Positions 11,536-22,519 of a stretch of 64,000 nt of DNA are shown in pieces. The stretch's first letter is position 1; each line of letters starts with the position of its first letter. The position numbers and the translations under genes were made by a program. Source of the DNA: Solen grandis. Taxonomy: Eukaryota; Mollusca; Bivalvia; Adapedonta; Solenidae. The stretch covers positions 64,468,839 to 64,532,838 of the forward strand of contig CM037781.1 in the NCBI GenBank assembly GCA_021229015.1, given 5' to 3'. The notes beneath the pieces were generated by a model. It was not told where the DNA came from, did not search any database, and saw only the letters and a list, made by a program, of their open reading frames with translations.

Positions 11536-12522
11536 CAAGAAAGTCAGTAGAACTGACAGATGCTCCCCGAAGAACGTCATTGTTACAAATAAGGCCTTGG
11601 TCAATGGGTTGAAATCCCCATTCCTAAATCATATCTATTCTCCTCATCAGATGAGATGTTTTACCAACTCTAATTTGGAGACTTAGTAATAGTTTACTAT
11701 TTAATATGATAATACGTGTTACTCATCAGATCTTTCATTGATTTTTTTTAAGTTTTTATACTACTGAAAATTAAGTCATACATTTCAATGTGTGCTCATA
11801 TCAAAGAGGTTAACCAACACTCTTGACATATGACTGGATATTTGAAATAGTGTATAATGGCCTAAACAACAATTAGCTGACATGATTATGATTGACATTA
11901 CTAGCATATTGAATTTTGTGGGGTTTTGTTTAAATGATATCTCCTGTTAAATTAGGCAAATGACATGAATATCAGTCAACAACATGGTAGTAGGGGCCAT
12001 AACTCTCTAAAAATTGAGGAACCAGGTCACGTCGACGATATGCGTATCTACTCTTGGTAATAAAGCTTCCCATAAAGTTTCATTGAATTCAAGCCATTAG
12101 TTCCTGAGAAATAGCCCGGACAAGAATCATGCAACATGAACTATAGGCCAAAAAGTCAAGGGGCCATAACTCTGTGAAAAATTGAGGAACCAGGTCACGC
12201 CGACGATATGAGTATCTACTCTTGGTGATAAAGCTTCCCATAAAGTTTTGTTGAATTCAAGCCAACAGTTCCTGAGAAATAGCCCGGCATATGTACTATA
12301 GGCCAAAAGTCAATGGGCCATAACTCTTTGAAAAAATTAGGAACCGGGTCATGCTGAGGATATGCGCATCTCCTCTTGGTAATAAAGCTTCCCATAAAGT
12401 TTCGTTGAATTCAAGCCGTTAGTTCCTGAGAAATAGTCCGGACAAGGAACGTGTGACGGACGAACGGATGGACGGACGGACGAAGCGGCGACTATATGCG
12501 TCACCTTCGGTGAGCATAAAAA
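11536..12522 (+). mobile_element. Helitron-like element, family E3 (arm ATGCTC.CCGAAG)
   Basis: The 5' end is CAAGAAA followed by the hairpin GTCAGTAGAACTGAC (11543-11557) and the arm ATGCTCCCCGAAG (11560-11572). The 3' end carries the inverted arm CTTCGGTGAGCAT (12505-12517) followed by AAAAA, preceded by a GACGGACGGACG tract. The core holds three tandem units starting near 11993, 12160 and 12315 (spacing about 155-167 bp), each with 'ggccataactct', 'ggaaccaggtcac' and 'ttcctgagaaatag'. Non-coding. Confidence 0.65.
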
Positions 12523-13388
12523 ATACAAGTGAACATTGGGCGTGGCCAATTTTGACCCATTGGCCATATGATTTAAACAAACTTGGTAAAGGACCACTAG
12601 ATAATGACACACATCAAATATCAATGATCTAGGTTTTGTGGTTTCAAGTCATGTTACACACCAAATATCGTAACTGATGTTCAAGTATTTTCCTGTGTAA
12701 GTCTATACATGTGCCGTAACTCCTGATTGAACTGGTCGATCAGATAATGGCTTGCTTACGAAATGGCGATGCTAGAGTGTAAACAAAGTGAAATCTGATC
12801 TGGCATGTTTTATTAATTCATAGGAAAAAATCTAGACTTTATAGACAGCTATCATCAATAATCGTGATCATAGCCGGGAATTTAAGTTAATACACATTTT
12901 AATGAAGTTTAAAAAAAATTACTTAAGAAATGGAGATGCTACAGTGTACACAGAGTGAAATCTGGCATTTTTATCATTCAAGGACCATAACTCAAAACCT
13001 ACTTGGCAGATATCAGCCATATTCAAACTTGGCCGAGAGATCATGTTAATAAAAATTTGTCCTAAAGTTTGAAGAAGACTGCTGAAAAAGAAATGTACTT
13101 AAGAAATCAAATCAAAACTTGGCCGAGAGATTATGTTTATAAAAATTGTCCTAAAGTTTGAAGATTGCTGAAAAAAATGTACACAAGAAATCAAATCAAA
13201 CTTTGCCGAGAGATTATGATTATAAAAAAATGTCGAGAGATTATGTTTATAAAAAATTGTCATAAAGTTTGAAGAAGATGAAGAAAAAATGAAGATGCTA
13301 GAGTGCACACAAGAAAATGAGGGACCGACGACGGACATTGACTGACCACAATAGTTTACACGGAGCACTTCGTGCTCAGGTGAGCTAA
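12523..13388 (+). mobile_element. Helitron-like element, family E1, 5'-truncated
   Basis: It ends in the hairpin GAGCACTTCGTGCTC plus AGGTGAGCTAA (13363-13388). The interior repeats 'aaacttggccgagagattatg' and 'tgtcctaaagtttgaag' at short intervals (about 13025-13280). Its left side abuts the E3 element's right end, suggesting one inserted next to the other or truncated it. Confidence 0.6.
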
Positions 13389-13878
13389 CAAATGAAAAGA
13401 CAAAACTAACAAACAGACTTATCAACACATTTATGTATAACTTGATGCTATATTCAGTCAATATATGCAAAACTATACCAACAACAAATCCATATAATAG
13501 CAGAAAAGCTGAGCCTACAATATTATGTGTCTACCAAAAGGCAGAATGGAAGTTGAATCCATTAAATATGTCTCCCCATAGCTTTGTTCTCCAGATATAA
13601 AAAGCTTCCGTCAAATACATTACTTGGGAATGAACATAATATATCGTAAATTTGTTTTGTACGAGACAATTCCCGGGACTGCATATCCATTGTAACACAA
13701 TCAGTGCCAGGGATCGTCAAACCCCTGTCGCCTACTTGATTTGTCGAGTACCGTCTGTGTTTGTAATATTACAGTGGCTTTAATTTGTCTGAACTTGACA
13801 GTATCTGGTGCCAGACTGCTGTATCTCACGCAATTAACTGAGCTAGATACATCTGCTGCTTGACTGCAAAGCATTAAA
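13389..13878. other. No recognised feature
   Basis: Unique-looking DNA without a recognisable gene or repeat end. Confidence 0.4.
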
Positions 13879-14084
13879 TACTGTAGAATCATTATTTTTC
13901 GTGGGGGACTAATTTTTCTGATTTCATGGATAGCTTTTTCAACGAATATTAATCCCCACGAAAACTGTTTTATGGACTCCACTTTTTCTAGAACACGAAT
14001 CCTCGAATATACATACCAACAAAATTGACTTTACAACATATTCCACGGAATTAAATGTCAACGAACATTAATGATCTTACAATA
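13879..14084. mobile_element. MITE with CTGTAAAATCAT-type ends, TA-flanked
   Basis: It begins TACTGTAGAATCATTA and ends TTAATGATCTTACAATA, an imperfect inverted pair. The inside repeats 'ttcgtgg' and 'ccacgaa'. Fragments of the same family lie at 20170-20235 and 22425-22506, the latter with a well kept TTAATGATTTTACAGTA end. The TA at the edges fits a Tc1/mariner-type target, but this is inferred. Confidence 0.6.
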
Positions 14085-14265
14085 ATCTTTACTGTCACAG
14101 TGGTGGTATCTGCTTAATCTTTACATCATGAATATTCATGTATAAATATATATGATGAATATTAATTAACTTTGTATCATATTGCGACCTATATTTCAAG
14201 ACTGTGTAGAAAGTGGCTCTAATTCCACCAACAATACTTAGCGCTAAGTAATACTTCAATCTTAT

Positions 14266-14498
14266 CCCTTTCCTTCATAGAGGAAACCATGAAAAGACCT
14301 ATGCGAACAACATAAAACCAGATCAGCCTGCGAGTAACTCGCAGGCTGATCAGGTTTTATGCTGTTCGCTTCTCCTCAGTGGTCTGGAAATGAGGACTTT
14401 ATAATTAAATTTGGTAAGGTTTAACTGTGGTTTTCTGCAGATCAGGCTTTATGTGGTACCTATTGAGGCGTCAAAATGAGTCTATATGAGGGAAAGGG
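14266..14498. mobile_element. piggyBac-like MITE, copy A
   Basis: It starts CCCTTTCCTTCATAG and ends TATGAGGGAAAGGG, followed by TTAA (left flank TTAT, probably a mutated TTAA). Ends starting with CCC and a TTAA target match piggyBac elements. Inside, 14303-14369 forms a nearly perfect hairpin with arms of about 33 bp (GCGAACAACATAAAACC...). No transposase. Other copies lie at 19893, 48330 and 63935. Confidence 0.8.
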
Positions 14499-15115
14499 TT
14501 AAACTAGGTAGATACACATTCCATCATTACTATATTTATGAAATATTCAAGTACATGACTAAGCTGAAATAAGTTCTTATGTAAATAATTAACATTAATT
14601 GTTACAGAGGAAAACTTATGACCAGTCTACCGTAATCTGGGTCTCCTCTGTTTGCCAGCAAAGACAGCGGTTTGTAGCAGTGCGTTGTGAAAATATAAAT
14701 AAACAATACTTCGTACATTAATTTATCTCTTTAGCATATCTAAATATTCTACATTTCTTTCAAAACTAGTTTCATTTCTCTGGTGTTACATTTTTCTTTT
14801 TTTCTTTCTTTTTTTCTTTTTTTCTTTCCCTTTTTTTTTTTTTTTTGGTTACACAAGACCCTAATGGTGTCCCATTGTGGAAAAAATGCCAAGTTATTAT
14901 CTTCAAGGAATCTATAATGTTATTTGATCCGTTTTTGTCTGTAGAGCATTAAAGTTACATGTAGACTGGTTTCCGATGCGTTTGAAGGCTCAGTTAGGAT
15001 CATGTTTTGGAGCAGAGCAATTAATTATATTTCCGACTTGTACATTTGTACATCATCATACCATATTTTCAACATGAAACATAATAAACAGTATATATAA
15101 GTATATACAAACTAA
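14499..15115. other. No gene; polypyrimidine tract
   Basis: The only notable structure is a T/C-only tract at about 14789-14847. Confidence 0.5.
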
Positions 15116-15550
15116 AGGCGCCGTGGTCCAGTGGTAACGTTTGTTTGTTTGTTGGGTATTTCAGTCATTTGGATACGATGTCTACTTAAGATATAGTGCT
15201 GTCACACTGCAGTATCACGCCGTAGACATGTGGCATGATCCCACATCCAGTCACATTATTCTGACACCAAGCTAACCAGTACTGCAACTACCCTTATATG
15301 CTGAGCGCCAAGCAAGGGAGCTATAACAGTACCATTTTTTACGACATTGGTATGTCGCGGCCGGGGATCGAACCCACGACCTCCCGCTCCCGAGGCGGAC
15401 GTTCTAACCACTCGGCCACCGTCCAGTTGTAACGTATCTGACCGCTACACCGTAGGTTGTGGGTTCCATTCCCGTTGGTGGCAAGGATTATTTATGACCT
15501 TCCCAGATGCAAAGGACTGGTCCAACCCAGGAACCGTCAAGAGAGATTAG
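15116..15550 (+). mobile_element. SINE-C (tRNA-derived), split by a SINE-A insertion
   Basis: The left part GGCGCCGTGGTCCAGTGGTA looks like a tRNA A-box region. The right part resumes at 15421 and contains GTGGGTTCCATTCCC, a B-box-like segment, then 'ggactggtccaacccaggaacc'. The undisrupted relative at 20651-20790 shows the same order, so the 280-bp SINE-A between them is an insertion. Confidence 0.65.
15141..15420 (-). mobile_element. SINE-A, full-length, with 15-bp target duplication
   Basis: Read on the minus strand: tRNA-like head GGTGGCCGAGTGGTTAGAAC, B box GGGTTCGATCCCC, a body with ATGTCTACGGCGTGATACTG, the conserved CAAATGACTGAAATAC segment, and a (CAAA)n tail. The flanks GTCCAGTGGTAACGT (15126-15140) and GTCCAGTTGTAACGT (15421-15435) differ at one base and are the target duplication. 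Pol III-derived, mobilised by a LINE in trans. The head is not a functional tRNA gene. Confidence 0.85.
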
Positions 15551-16069
15551 TATATATTGCAAGAACTTGTTTCCCAATCGACGTAAAATAAAAATAAGTT
15601 TTGGTAAGTACACACAAATACTGATTAAGACTAATCCTTTGCAAAGAAAAAACAGCAGTGGCAAAACTAGATTTATTTTCGTAGAAAACCGATGCCTCCC
15701 CATCCCGCTCCATTTCCCTTACACATACACTGAGGCACACAGTGACATATGTACAAGACCCCTCTCACCAGTGTGTTGAAAAAGTATAGTAGACCTACAA
15801 TTTTTTCAGTTACAAAAACTTGAGCTCACTTTCGCAAAAAAGTGACTTGAAATGGGAATGCATTATGTACAAGAATAACCAGGATGAAAGTCTACAGGTT
15901 GTGGTAAAAAAAAAAAAGTTTGCAGATATTTGCAGTAATTGAATAAATGGCTGATTCAATTTCATGGCAAAATCCCATTGTTTTAATTCACGTTGTTTAA
16001 TATTCATTTAGTCTTGAATTACGTCATCAGTATTCATGGGGTAAATAGTTAAACGACTGACAATGTTGA
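15551..16069. other. No recognised feature
   Basis: The short overlapping frames on both strands have no recognisable domain. Confidence 0.4.
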
Positions 16070-17030
16070 TCATGCAAGAGTTATGGACCTTGTGTGTGAC
16101 ACTTCCTCTCATCAATTCCTTTTCATAACTGAAATTTTGTTTAAACTTTAAACTAGAACAGGACTTGTCTTGCGGTCAAGAAAATGTGAAAAATGGGAAA
16201 TAACTCCAAAAATACTGGGGCTAAAGTTACGGACCTTGTGTATGACACTTTCTCTCATTTATTTCTTTCCATAAATACAATTTCATGTCAATAGCATGAG
16301 TAGAACATGATTTTCTTAAGGACACAATATTGTGAAAAGGCGAATAACGGTCTAAACAGATTATGCTCCACGATCTGTTTTCTCACAGGATTTGTATGAA
16401 ATTAAACAAAGGGCAATAACTTCAAAAATATGTATTAAGTTACAGTTCTCATGCACTGCACTTCTCCTCAATGAGATCTATCCACCTGAAGTTTCAAGGC
16501 AATATGTATCAAAGAGCATGAGAAATGCTCCGGACAAAACTTAATTACGAGCTTTAACAAAGGGCAATAGCTCCAAATTGATGTGCAGAGTAACGGTTCT
16601 TGTACTATGCATTTCTGCGAAGATAAATCAATCTATGAAATTTCAAGATTATATGTCTCAATGTGTGTGTAATGCTCCAGACATCTAAATATGAAATAAT
16701 ATGAAATTTAACAAAGGCAATAACTCCAAACATATCATATGCAGAGTTACGGTTCTTGTACATTTCACTTCTGCTTCATGAGATCTATTAACCTATGAAA
16801 TTTCAAAGTAAATATGACTTTAAACCCAATAAACAAATATGAAATTTTACAAAGGGCAATAACTCCAAAAATATGAGTCCAGATTGACTGTTCTTGTACA
16901 CTACACTTCTCCTCTGTGAGATCTATGCACCCTTTGTTTCAAATTAATAGCTTTTTTTTTTAAGTTATGATCTGGACAACAAAAATTGACTGACAGACAA
17001 ATTGACAAAAACAACGTCTCCCCCAGACAA
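16070..17030. repeat. Tandem ~150-bp repeats, 3' part of an E5-type element
   Basis: There are repeated segments with 'gggcaataactccaaa', 'gttacggttcttgta', 'cacttctcctca.tgagatcta' and 'gctccagaca' at roughly 150-bp steps. The block ends in 'gacagacaaattgac' and CGTCTCCCCC just before the 5' end of the next element at 17033. Confidence 0.6.
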
Positions 17031-17032
17031 AA

Positions 17033-19105
17033 CAAGAGCCATGTTGACATGGCCATCTCCCGCCAAATGCTTGCTCTTTAGATGTGTTGAAGGGTAGAAT
17101 ATTTCATTTTTAAAAGAATATTTTTGGTAATGAAGACTGATGTTTGAAGTGAAATCCATGTGAAGACCTACTAATTCCACTATTTTGAAGTCTACAGGTA
17201 AAATGTCAAGGTCACAGTGACAAAAACTAAGTCTGAAAAATAACAAAGGGCAATAACTCAAAAATTATGAAAGGTAGAGGTATCATTTTTGTGCACTGCA
17301 CTCCTTCTCAATAAGATCTATCCACCTATGAAGTATCAAGTTGGTAACTCAACTACTGTTTGAGTTTTGCTCCAGACAAAAATTAAGCCTGAAATATTAC
17401 AAAGGGCAATCACTCAAAAATTACGAAAGGTAGAGTTATCATTCTTGTGCACCGCACTTCTCCTTAATGAGATTTATTCACCAATGAAGTATCAAGTTGA
17501 AAACTCAAATACTTTTGTGGAGTTGAACTCTGGACAAAAATTAAGTCTGAACTAGAACTCCGCGAGTCAGATGTGATGTGACTTATGTTGACAGTAAAAA
17601 TGCCAGTTTGTCACTTTCTTTTAAGGATGGGGTATTAATGCACAATGATGTTGCCATCAAACAGAGAAGGGCTTATAAAAATCAAATAAAAAATGTAAGG
17701 ACTATTATAACTTAAACAAATTAACAAGTATAATGAAATATGATTACTTTTTTGTTGTTTAACCCTGTTCCTGATAGGAACACCAATAAACAAGAGCTGT
17801 CAGAGGACAGCACGCTCGACTATTCAAAATGCTTGTTGGTAAATCAAATGAAATCTATTTCAATTCTTGCCCTTCATAGTAATAGTAAAAAATGATATAC
17901 CTTGATAGTCTGATACCCCTTAATATATTTATGATGTCTAAAATCAATCCCATGCCTAGTTACTGAGACATAAGCACAATAACACTGTGCATGCAAAACT
18001 TGAACCAAAAATCCAAGTTAGAAAAGGGCCATAATTTGCATCAGTCCAAAAGTTATCCTCCTGTTTTCTGATGCCATTGAAGACACACCTTAACTTTCTA
18101 GTCAATTCCACAAGCAATTTCTGAGATATAAGCTGGAGAGTAGCTTGAATGCAAAAATTTAACCATAATTCTAAGTAAAAAGGGGGTCATAATTTTTAAC
18201 ATATTCCATCAAGAGTTATCTACCATGAAAGTATGATACCCCTAAATGTATTAAAGATGTCTCAAATCAATCCCATACCTGGATACTGAGATATTAGCAT
18301 GAAAGTACCTTGCATGCAAAACTTTAACCAAAATTTCTAAGTTAAAAAAGGGGCCATAATTCATATTAAATTCAATCAAGAGTTATCTACCTTGGTTGTC
18401 TGATGCCCCTGAACATATTTATAAACTTTCAAGTCAATACCATACATGGTTATTGAGATATAAGGTTGATAGTAACTTGCACGCAAAACTTTAACCAAAA
18501 GCTGCAACGCCAACGCCAACGCCAGGGTGACTACAATAGCTCTCATATTCTACGAATAGTCGAGCTAAAAATGACCTATGCAAACATGCTTACAACGCAC
18601 CTCATTCTAACTTGAATACACTAATAAAATCAATCAAAGGGGAATAACTCAAGTCATTCAAACTTATGGTGAAAAAGTTATGCTCCAGACAAGAAATGCT
18701 CAAGGAAATTCTATCAATGGGGAAGGACTTAAAAAGCCCACAAGGTAGAGTTATGGTTCATGTGCACTGCACTCCGGGTCATTGCATGAAACATACATAT
18801 CAATTTTCAAGTCATTCCAAGTTATGGTGACAAAGTTATTCACCGGACAAGCAGATGGGGCCGCCAGCGCCGCTGCCGCCAATGCTGACTCTAGTCAGGT
18901 ACACAAAAATAACAAAGGGCAATAATTCAAAAATTATGAAAGGTAGAGTTATCATTCTTGTGCACTGCACTACTCCTCAATGAGATCTATTCACCTATGA
19001 AGTATCAAGTTGATACCTCAAATACTTTTTGAGTTATGCTCCAGACAAAAATGTGGGACGGAAGGATGGACAGACGGACAGACAGGCCTTCGGCAGGGGA
19101 TAATA
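17033..19105 (+). mobile_element. Helitron-like element, family E5 (arm CATCTCCCGCC), with nested E2
   Basis: The 5' end is CAAGAG, the hairpin CCATGTTGACATGG (17039-17052) and the arm CATCTCCCGCC. The 3' end is a GACGGACAGACAGG tract followed by GGCAGGGGAT (19092-19101), an imperfect inverted arm. The core units (for example starting near 17243, 17398 and 18905, spacing about 155 bp) carry 'aacaaagggcaataactc', 'gtgcactgcac' and 'gctccagacaaaaa'. Element E2 (17791-18568) is inserted in the middle. Non-coding. Confidence 0.6.
17791..18568 (+). mobile_element. Helitron-like element, family E2 (arm CTCGACTATTC)
   Basis: The 5' end is CAAGAG, a hairpin GCTGTCAGAGGACAGC (17796-17811), then the arm CTCGACTATTC (17815-17825). 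The 3' end has the exact reverse complement GAATAGTCGAG (18554-18564), then CTAAAA. The core repeats 'gggccataattc', 'agagttatctac' and 'actgagatataagc' at about 160-bp steps, and 'gccaacgcc' repeats lie near the 3' end. Both ends are clear, so the element looks complete. Non-coding, nested in E5. Confidence 0.7.
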
Positions 19106-19170
19106 ATAAGAATATGAACTCATCCCTCAGCTACTGTTTCTCAACAACATTGAAATAAGATGATTAGTCA

Positions 19171-19486
19171 GTTTGCTTGTTTGTTTGTTGGAATATATGC
19201 CCCACCGACAGCAAGGTTTCAGTCATTTGGAGAGGATGTCTACTTGAGGCAGATATAGTGCTGCCACTCTGCAGTATCACGCTGTAGACATGTGTCATGA
19301 TACCACACCCAGTACATTATCCTGACCTTGGGCCAACCAGTCCTGGAACTACCATTATATGCTTGAGCACCAAGCAAGGTAGCTCTACTGGTACCATTTC
19401 TTACGACCTTGGTATGTCATGGCTGAAGATTGATCCCACGACCTCCTGATTCTGGTGTGGACACTCTAACCACACGGCCATGGGGA
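19171..19486 (-). mobile_element. SINE-A, nearly full-length, diverged
   Basis: The tail GTTTGCTTGTTTGTTTG on the left, then the body with 'ttcagtcatttggag', 'gtagacatgtgtcatgatacc' and 'ggtaccatttcttacgacc', and the tRNA-like head 'ctctaaccacacggcc' on the right. Several substitutions in the B box show age. Confidence 0.8.
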
Positions 19487-19892
19487 CCTGTCTTTCCTGC
19501 TCAGAGAGTTCAACAATGTATTCTTCAGACAAATAACATATTACACATTGCAAAACCTCCACAAGCTGCAGGAGTTTGACAGGCTGCTAGTACCACTTAG
19601 CTTAAACTTCAATCTTACATTATATGCATGAAAATTTGTAACAAACTAATTAGCTAAATGGAAATTCGCCATTTCAGTCTATCTTTGGTAGCTCAATTTT
19701 CATAAAAACTGTCAAAGACAATCTTGCAATGTTTGAATATTTAGATACAAAGATATCTTAACTATGTCATGCCAACAACAGAGACTTTGGCGTGTTTTAT
19801 GAAGCCTGTCAAATTTCTAATATTACACTTTCTTGCAATAAATGTTCATGTACATTTTTGACGCTTTTAGTCTTCTTGTTTTTTATGCTTTA

Positions 19893-20127
19893 ACCCTTTC
19901 TCTCATATAGACTCATTTTGACACACTCAATAGGTACCACATAAAGCCTGATCTGCAGAAAACTACAGTTAAACCTTACCAAATTTAATTACAAAATACT
20001 CATTTCCAGACAACTGAGGAGCAGCGAACAGCATAAAACCTGATCAGCCTGCGAGTTACTCGCAGGCTGATCTGGTTTTATGCTGTTCGCATAGGTCTTT
20101 TCATGGTTTCCTCTATGAGGGAAAGGG
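19893..20127. mobile_element. piggyBac-like MITE, copy B, with TTAA duplication
   Basis: TTAA at 19889-19892 and 20128-20131 flank CCCTTTCTCTCATA...TATGAGGGAAAGGG. It is inverted relative to copy A. The long hairpin GCGAACAGCATAAAACC... spans 20024-20090. Confidence 0.85.
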
Positions 20128-20169
20128 TTAAATGTCAGTATTCATTCTGCAAAGATACTTTATGTAAAT

Positions 20170-20235
20170 ACTGTAAAATCAATATTTTTGTTGACATTTA
20201 TTTTTGCTGATTAGGTACATAGGAAATTTTGTGTA
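20170..20235. mobile_element. Fragment of the TA-flanked MITE
   Basis: TACTGTAAAATCAATATTTT marks one end; the other end is lost. Confidence 0.45.
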
Positions 20236-20263
20236 TGTTTATTTGTGGAGTCAGAAGTCACTA

Positions 20264-20405
20264 GACTATTGAGTTTACTGTCGCTTCAACAGTATTTCAG
20301 TTACATAGCGATGTCCAGCTAATTACAGGTGGAGGAAGAGCCCGAATGCACAGAGGCATCAGGGTAGAACCACCGACCTACTGCAAGCCAGCTGGAAAGA
20401 GTCAC
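20264..20405 (-). mobile_element. SINE-B fragment
   Basis: It matches the 3' part of the SINE at 22921-23162: 'gacagtatttcag', 'gtccagctaattacaggtgg', 'ggtagaaccaccgacctac', 'caagccagctgga'. The tRNA-like head is missing. Confidence 0.75.
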
Positions 20406-20650
20406 GATGAAGCAGGGTCTCTCAATATATATAATATAAAGAGTAACAATATTATCACAATCTCTCATCTTACTTTCAGTTGCAACATTTCTGTGTGAAT
20501 TTGTTTAATTTTAAAAGCCATCAGTACCAAGTGCTCCTATTGTCAATTGTAATGTGGCATAAGCAGACAACAAGAAATTATAATATCGAGTTTTTTAAAA
20601 AAATGCTTATATCAACATAATAAGAATGATCAGTTAGTTGATATCAAGAG

Positions 20651-20790
20651 CACCATGGTCCAGTGGTAAGATGCCACCTGCAGATCTGAAGGCTGTACGT
20701 GTGTTTGAAACCCGATGGGGGCAAAGATTTTTTTATAATCTTCTAAGCCGCTAAGTACTGGTCCAAACCAGAAACCATCAAGAGTAAAGA
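20651..20790 (+). mobile_element. SINE-C (tRNA-derived), uninterrupted
   Basis: CCATGGTCCAGTGGTAAGAT resembles an A box and GTGTTTGAAACCC a degenerate B box, followed by 'actggtccaaaccagaaacc', which is shared with 15500-15540. Confidence 0.6.
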
Positions 20791-22276
20791 GAAAAAAAGC
20801 TATAAGTTAAATGAAAATCATATACACCAGCTTTTATTATATCAACACTTTAAACATACACAACAAATATATGGGAGTAACTGAGCCAAATATCTGGCAA
20901 ATCTGCTACAGGGAAAAAAAAACAACATTTTACAACATGTCAGACAGAGCATAAGAGAGGACAGTCTGAACCTCAGCCTGAGCAGGTTATTACCTTCTCT
21001 TTCTACTGATGATTGATTGATTGCAATAAATGTCCCCTCAACAGCATTTCTGTCTTATTGCATCATCAGCTCATTACAGGAAGAAAAATCAGGGGGAAAT
21101 ATACTCAAGGACATTAAATACGCCTCGCGTATACTTTCATGTCATTCTCTTTCACAGGTTGACCCCTCCATTTTACTGATATTTTCTTCAGAGATTAAAT
21201 AAAAGGATTAAAGGTAAGAACCAATCTATTTCTGAAAATGCCCCATTTCATTTCTAAATAATCTAAAATCTAAAAGCACTAAATAAAATATTCAACATTT
21301 TTCAAAGGTGAGGTGCTTTTAAGGTCCCTGAGTATATATTATATATATATATTACTCTTAAGGCACAGACATCTGGATGACTATCTGACACAAACAAACA
21401 ATCAGATGAGGCCTATATGTCATAAATGATCTCAAAATGAGATTTTTTTCAACTCAAAAGTGTTTTATTCCGGATAACCACAATTTTGAAAATGTAGATA
21501 AATTAAATACAATTTGCTTTTCTGCAAAGATTAAGATTATCATGTATGCATTTATAACAACATTTAGAAGGATCAATAAATAGTCATACAAGACTTTCAT
21601 TTTGAACTGGTAAGGAAACTCAAGGGAAAATTCAATTTTTAACCTTTACTTAATAAGTATTCATAATTATATAAATTTAGTAATACCAATTTATATACTG
21701 AACCTTAAATGCTACATTTGTATATGAAACAGATATTTTTATATCATGCAGACAAAACAATACATGTATTGCATTAGCAAACAATTAAAGAGACCCTGAT
21801 AAAGCAAACCAAAAGAGACACCAATAAGACTTCTCCTGGATGGGTTGTCTCATTGGGGTCTGTTCTGTTTGTGAAAGTATCAAAATGAGGTAAAGGCCGT
21901 GCCCGGCTAAGATGTTTTGTAAAATGCAGGCCACATGATTCAAACATACAGCAGTGAGGTACTCACAGAGTAGTGATACCATTGATGAACACTGACTTAA
22001 CCAGCCTGCATGTTTTTATATGCTTGCTGATCTGGTTTTATACTGGTTGTATGGGTAATATTCTTCACAGCTTTCATTTGATAATATAAGGATTTAAATG
22101 CCTGACTGTCAATAAGGTTAGAAATGTCTCCCTAATACTGTGATATCATTACTTTTCATTGGACACTCAGTGATAATATTTTAACAACTTTTGTAGCAAG
22201 AGTCCTGGGACTCACTAGGCCAAAGAAATACGAGTCTCAATATGCAAAGAATGCATTCTACTTTGATTTCAATAAC
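20791..22276. other. No recognised gene
   Basis: AT-rich sequence with a short (AT)n at about 21335-21352. The piece at 21990-22060 ('cctgcatgtttttatatgcttgctgatctggttttat') looks like a decayed relative of the MITE hairpin, too weak to list separately. Confidence 0.4.
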
Positions 22277-22299
22277 ATTTTCTGTCTGAATATTTTATG

Positions 22300-22393
22300 C
22301 ATCCAGTGGATGCATTGAAATTAAAACATTGCATCCACAGCGAAAACATTGCATCCACAGCGAAAACATTGCATCCTGGATGCAGGATGCAGA
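22300..22393 (+). repeat. Short tandem repeat built on GCATCC
   Basis: The unit ACAGCGAAAACATTGCATCC occurs about 2.5 times and is followed by 'tggatgcaggatgc', making a small palindrome. Confidence 0.7.
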
Positions 22394-22424
22394 GGTAAAA
22401 AAATCACTGGGTCACACTAATTTT

Positions 22425-22506
22425 CTTCGATTTCACAGTGGGTTTTTTCCCATAGGTACATAATCAACAAATTTGAATGTCAACGAAAATTAATGATTTT
22501 ACAGTA
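22425..22506. mobile_element. Fragment of the TA-flanked MITE
   Basis: It ends with AACGAAAATTAATGATTTTA then CAGTA, the family's right end. The left half is truncated. Confidence 0.5.
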
Positions 22507-22519
22507 GATCAATAAATAT

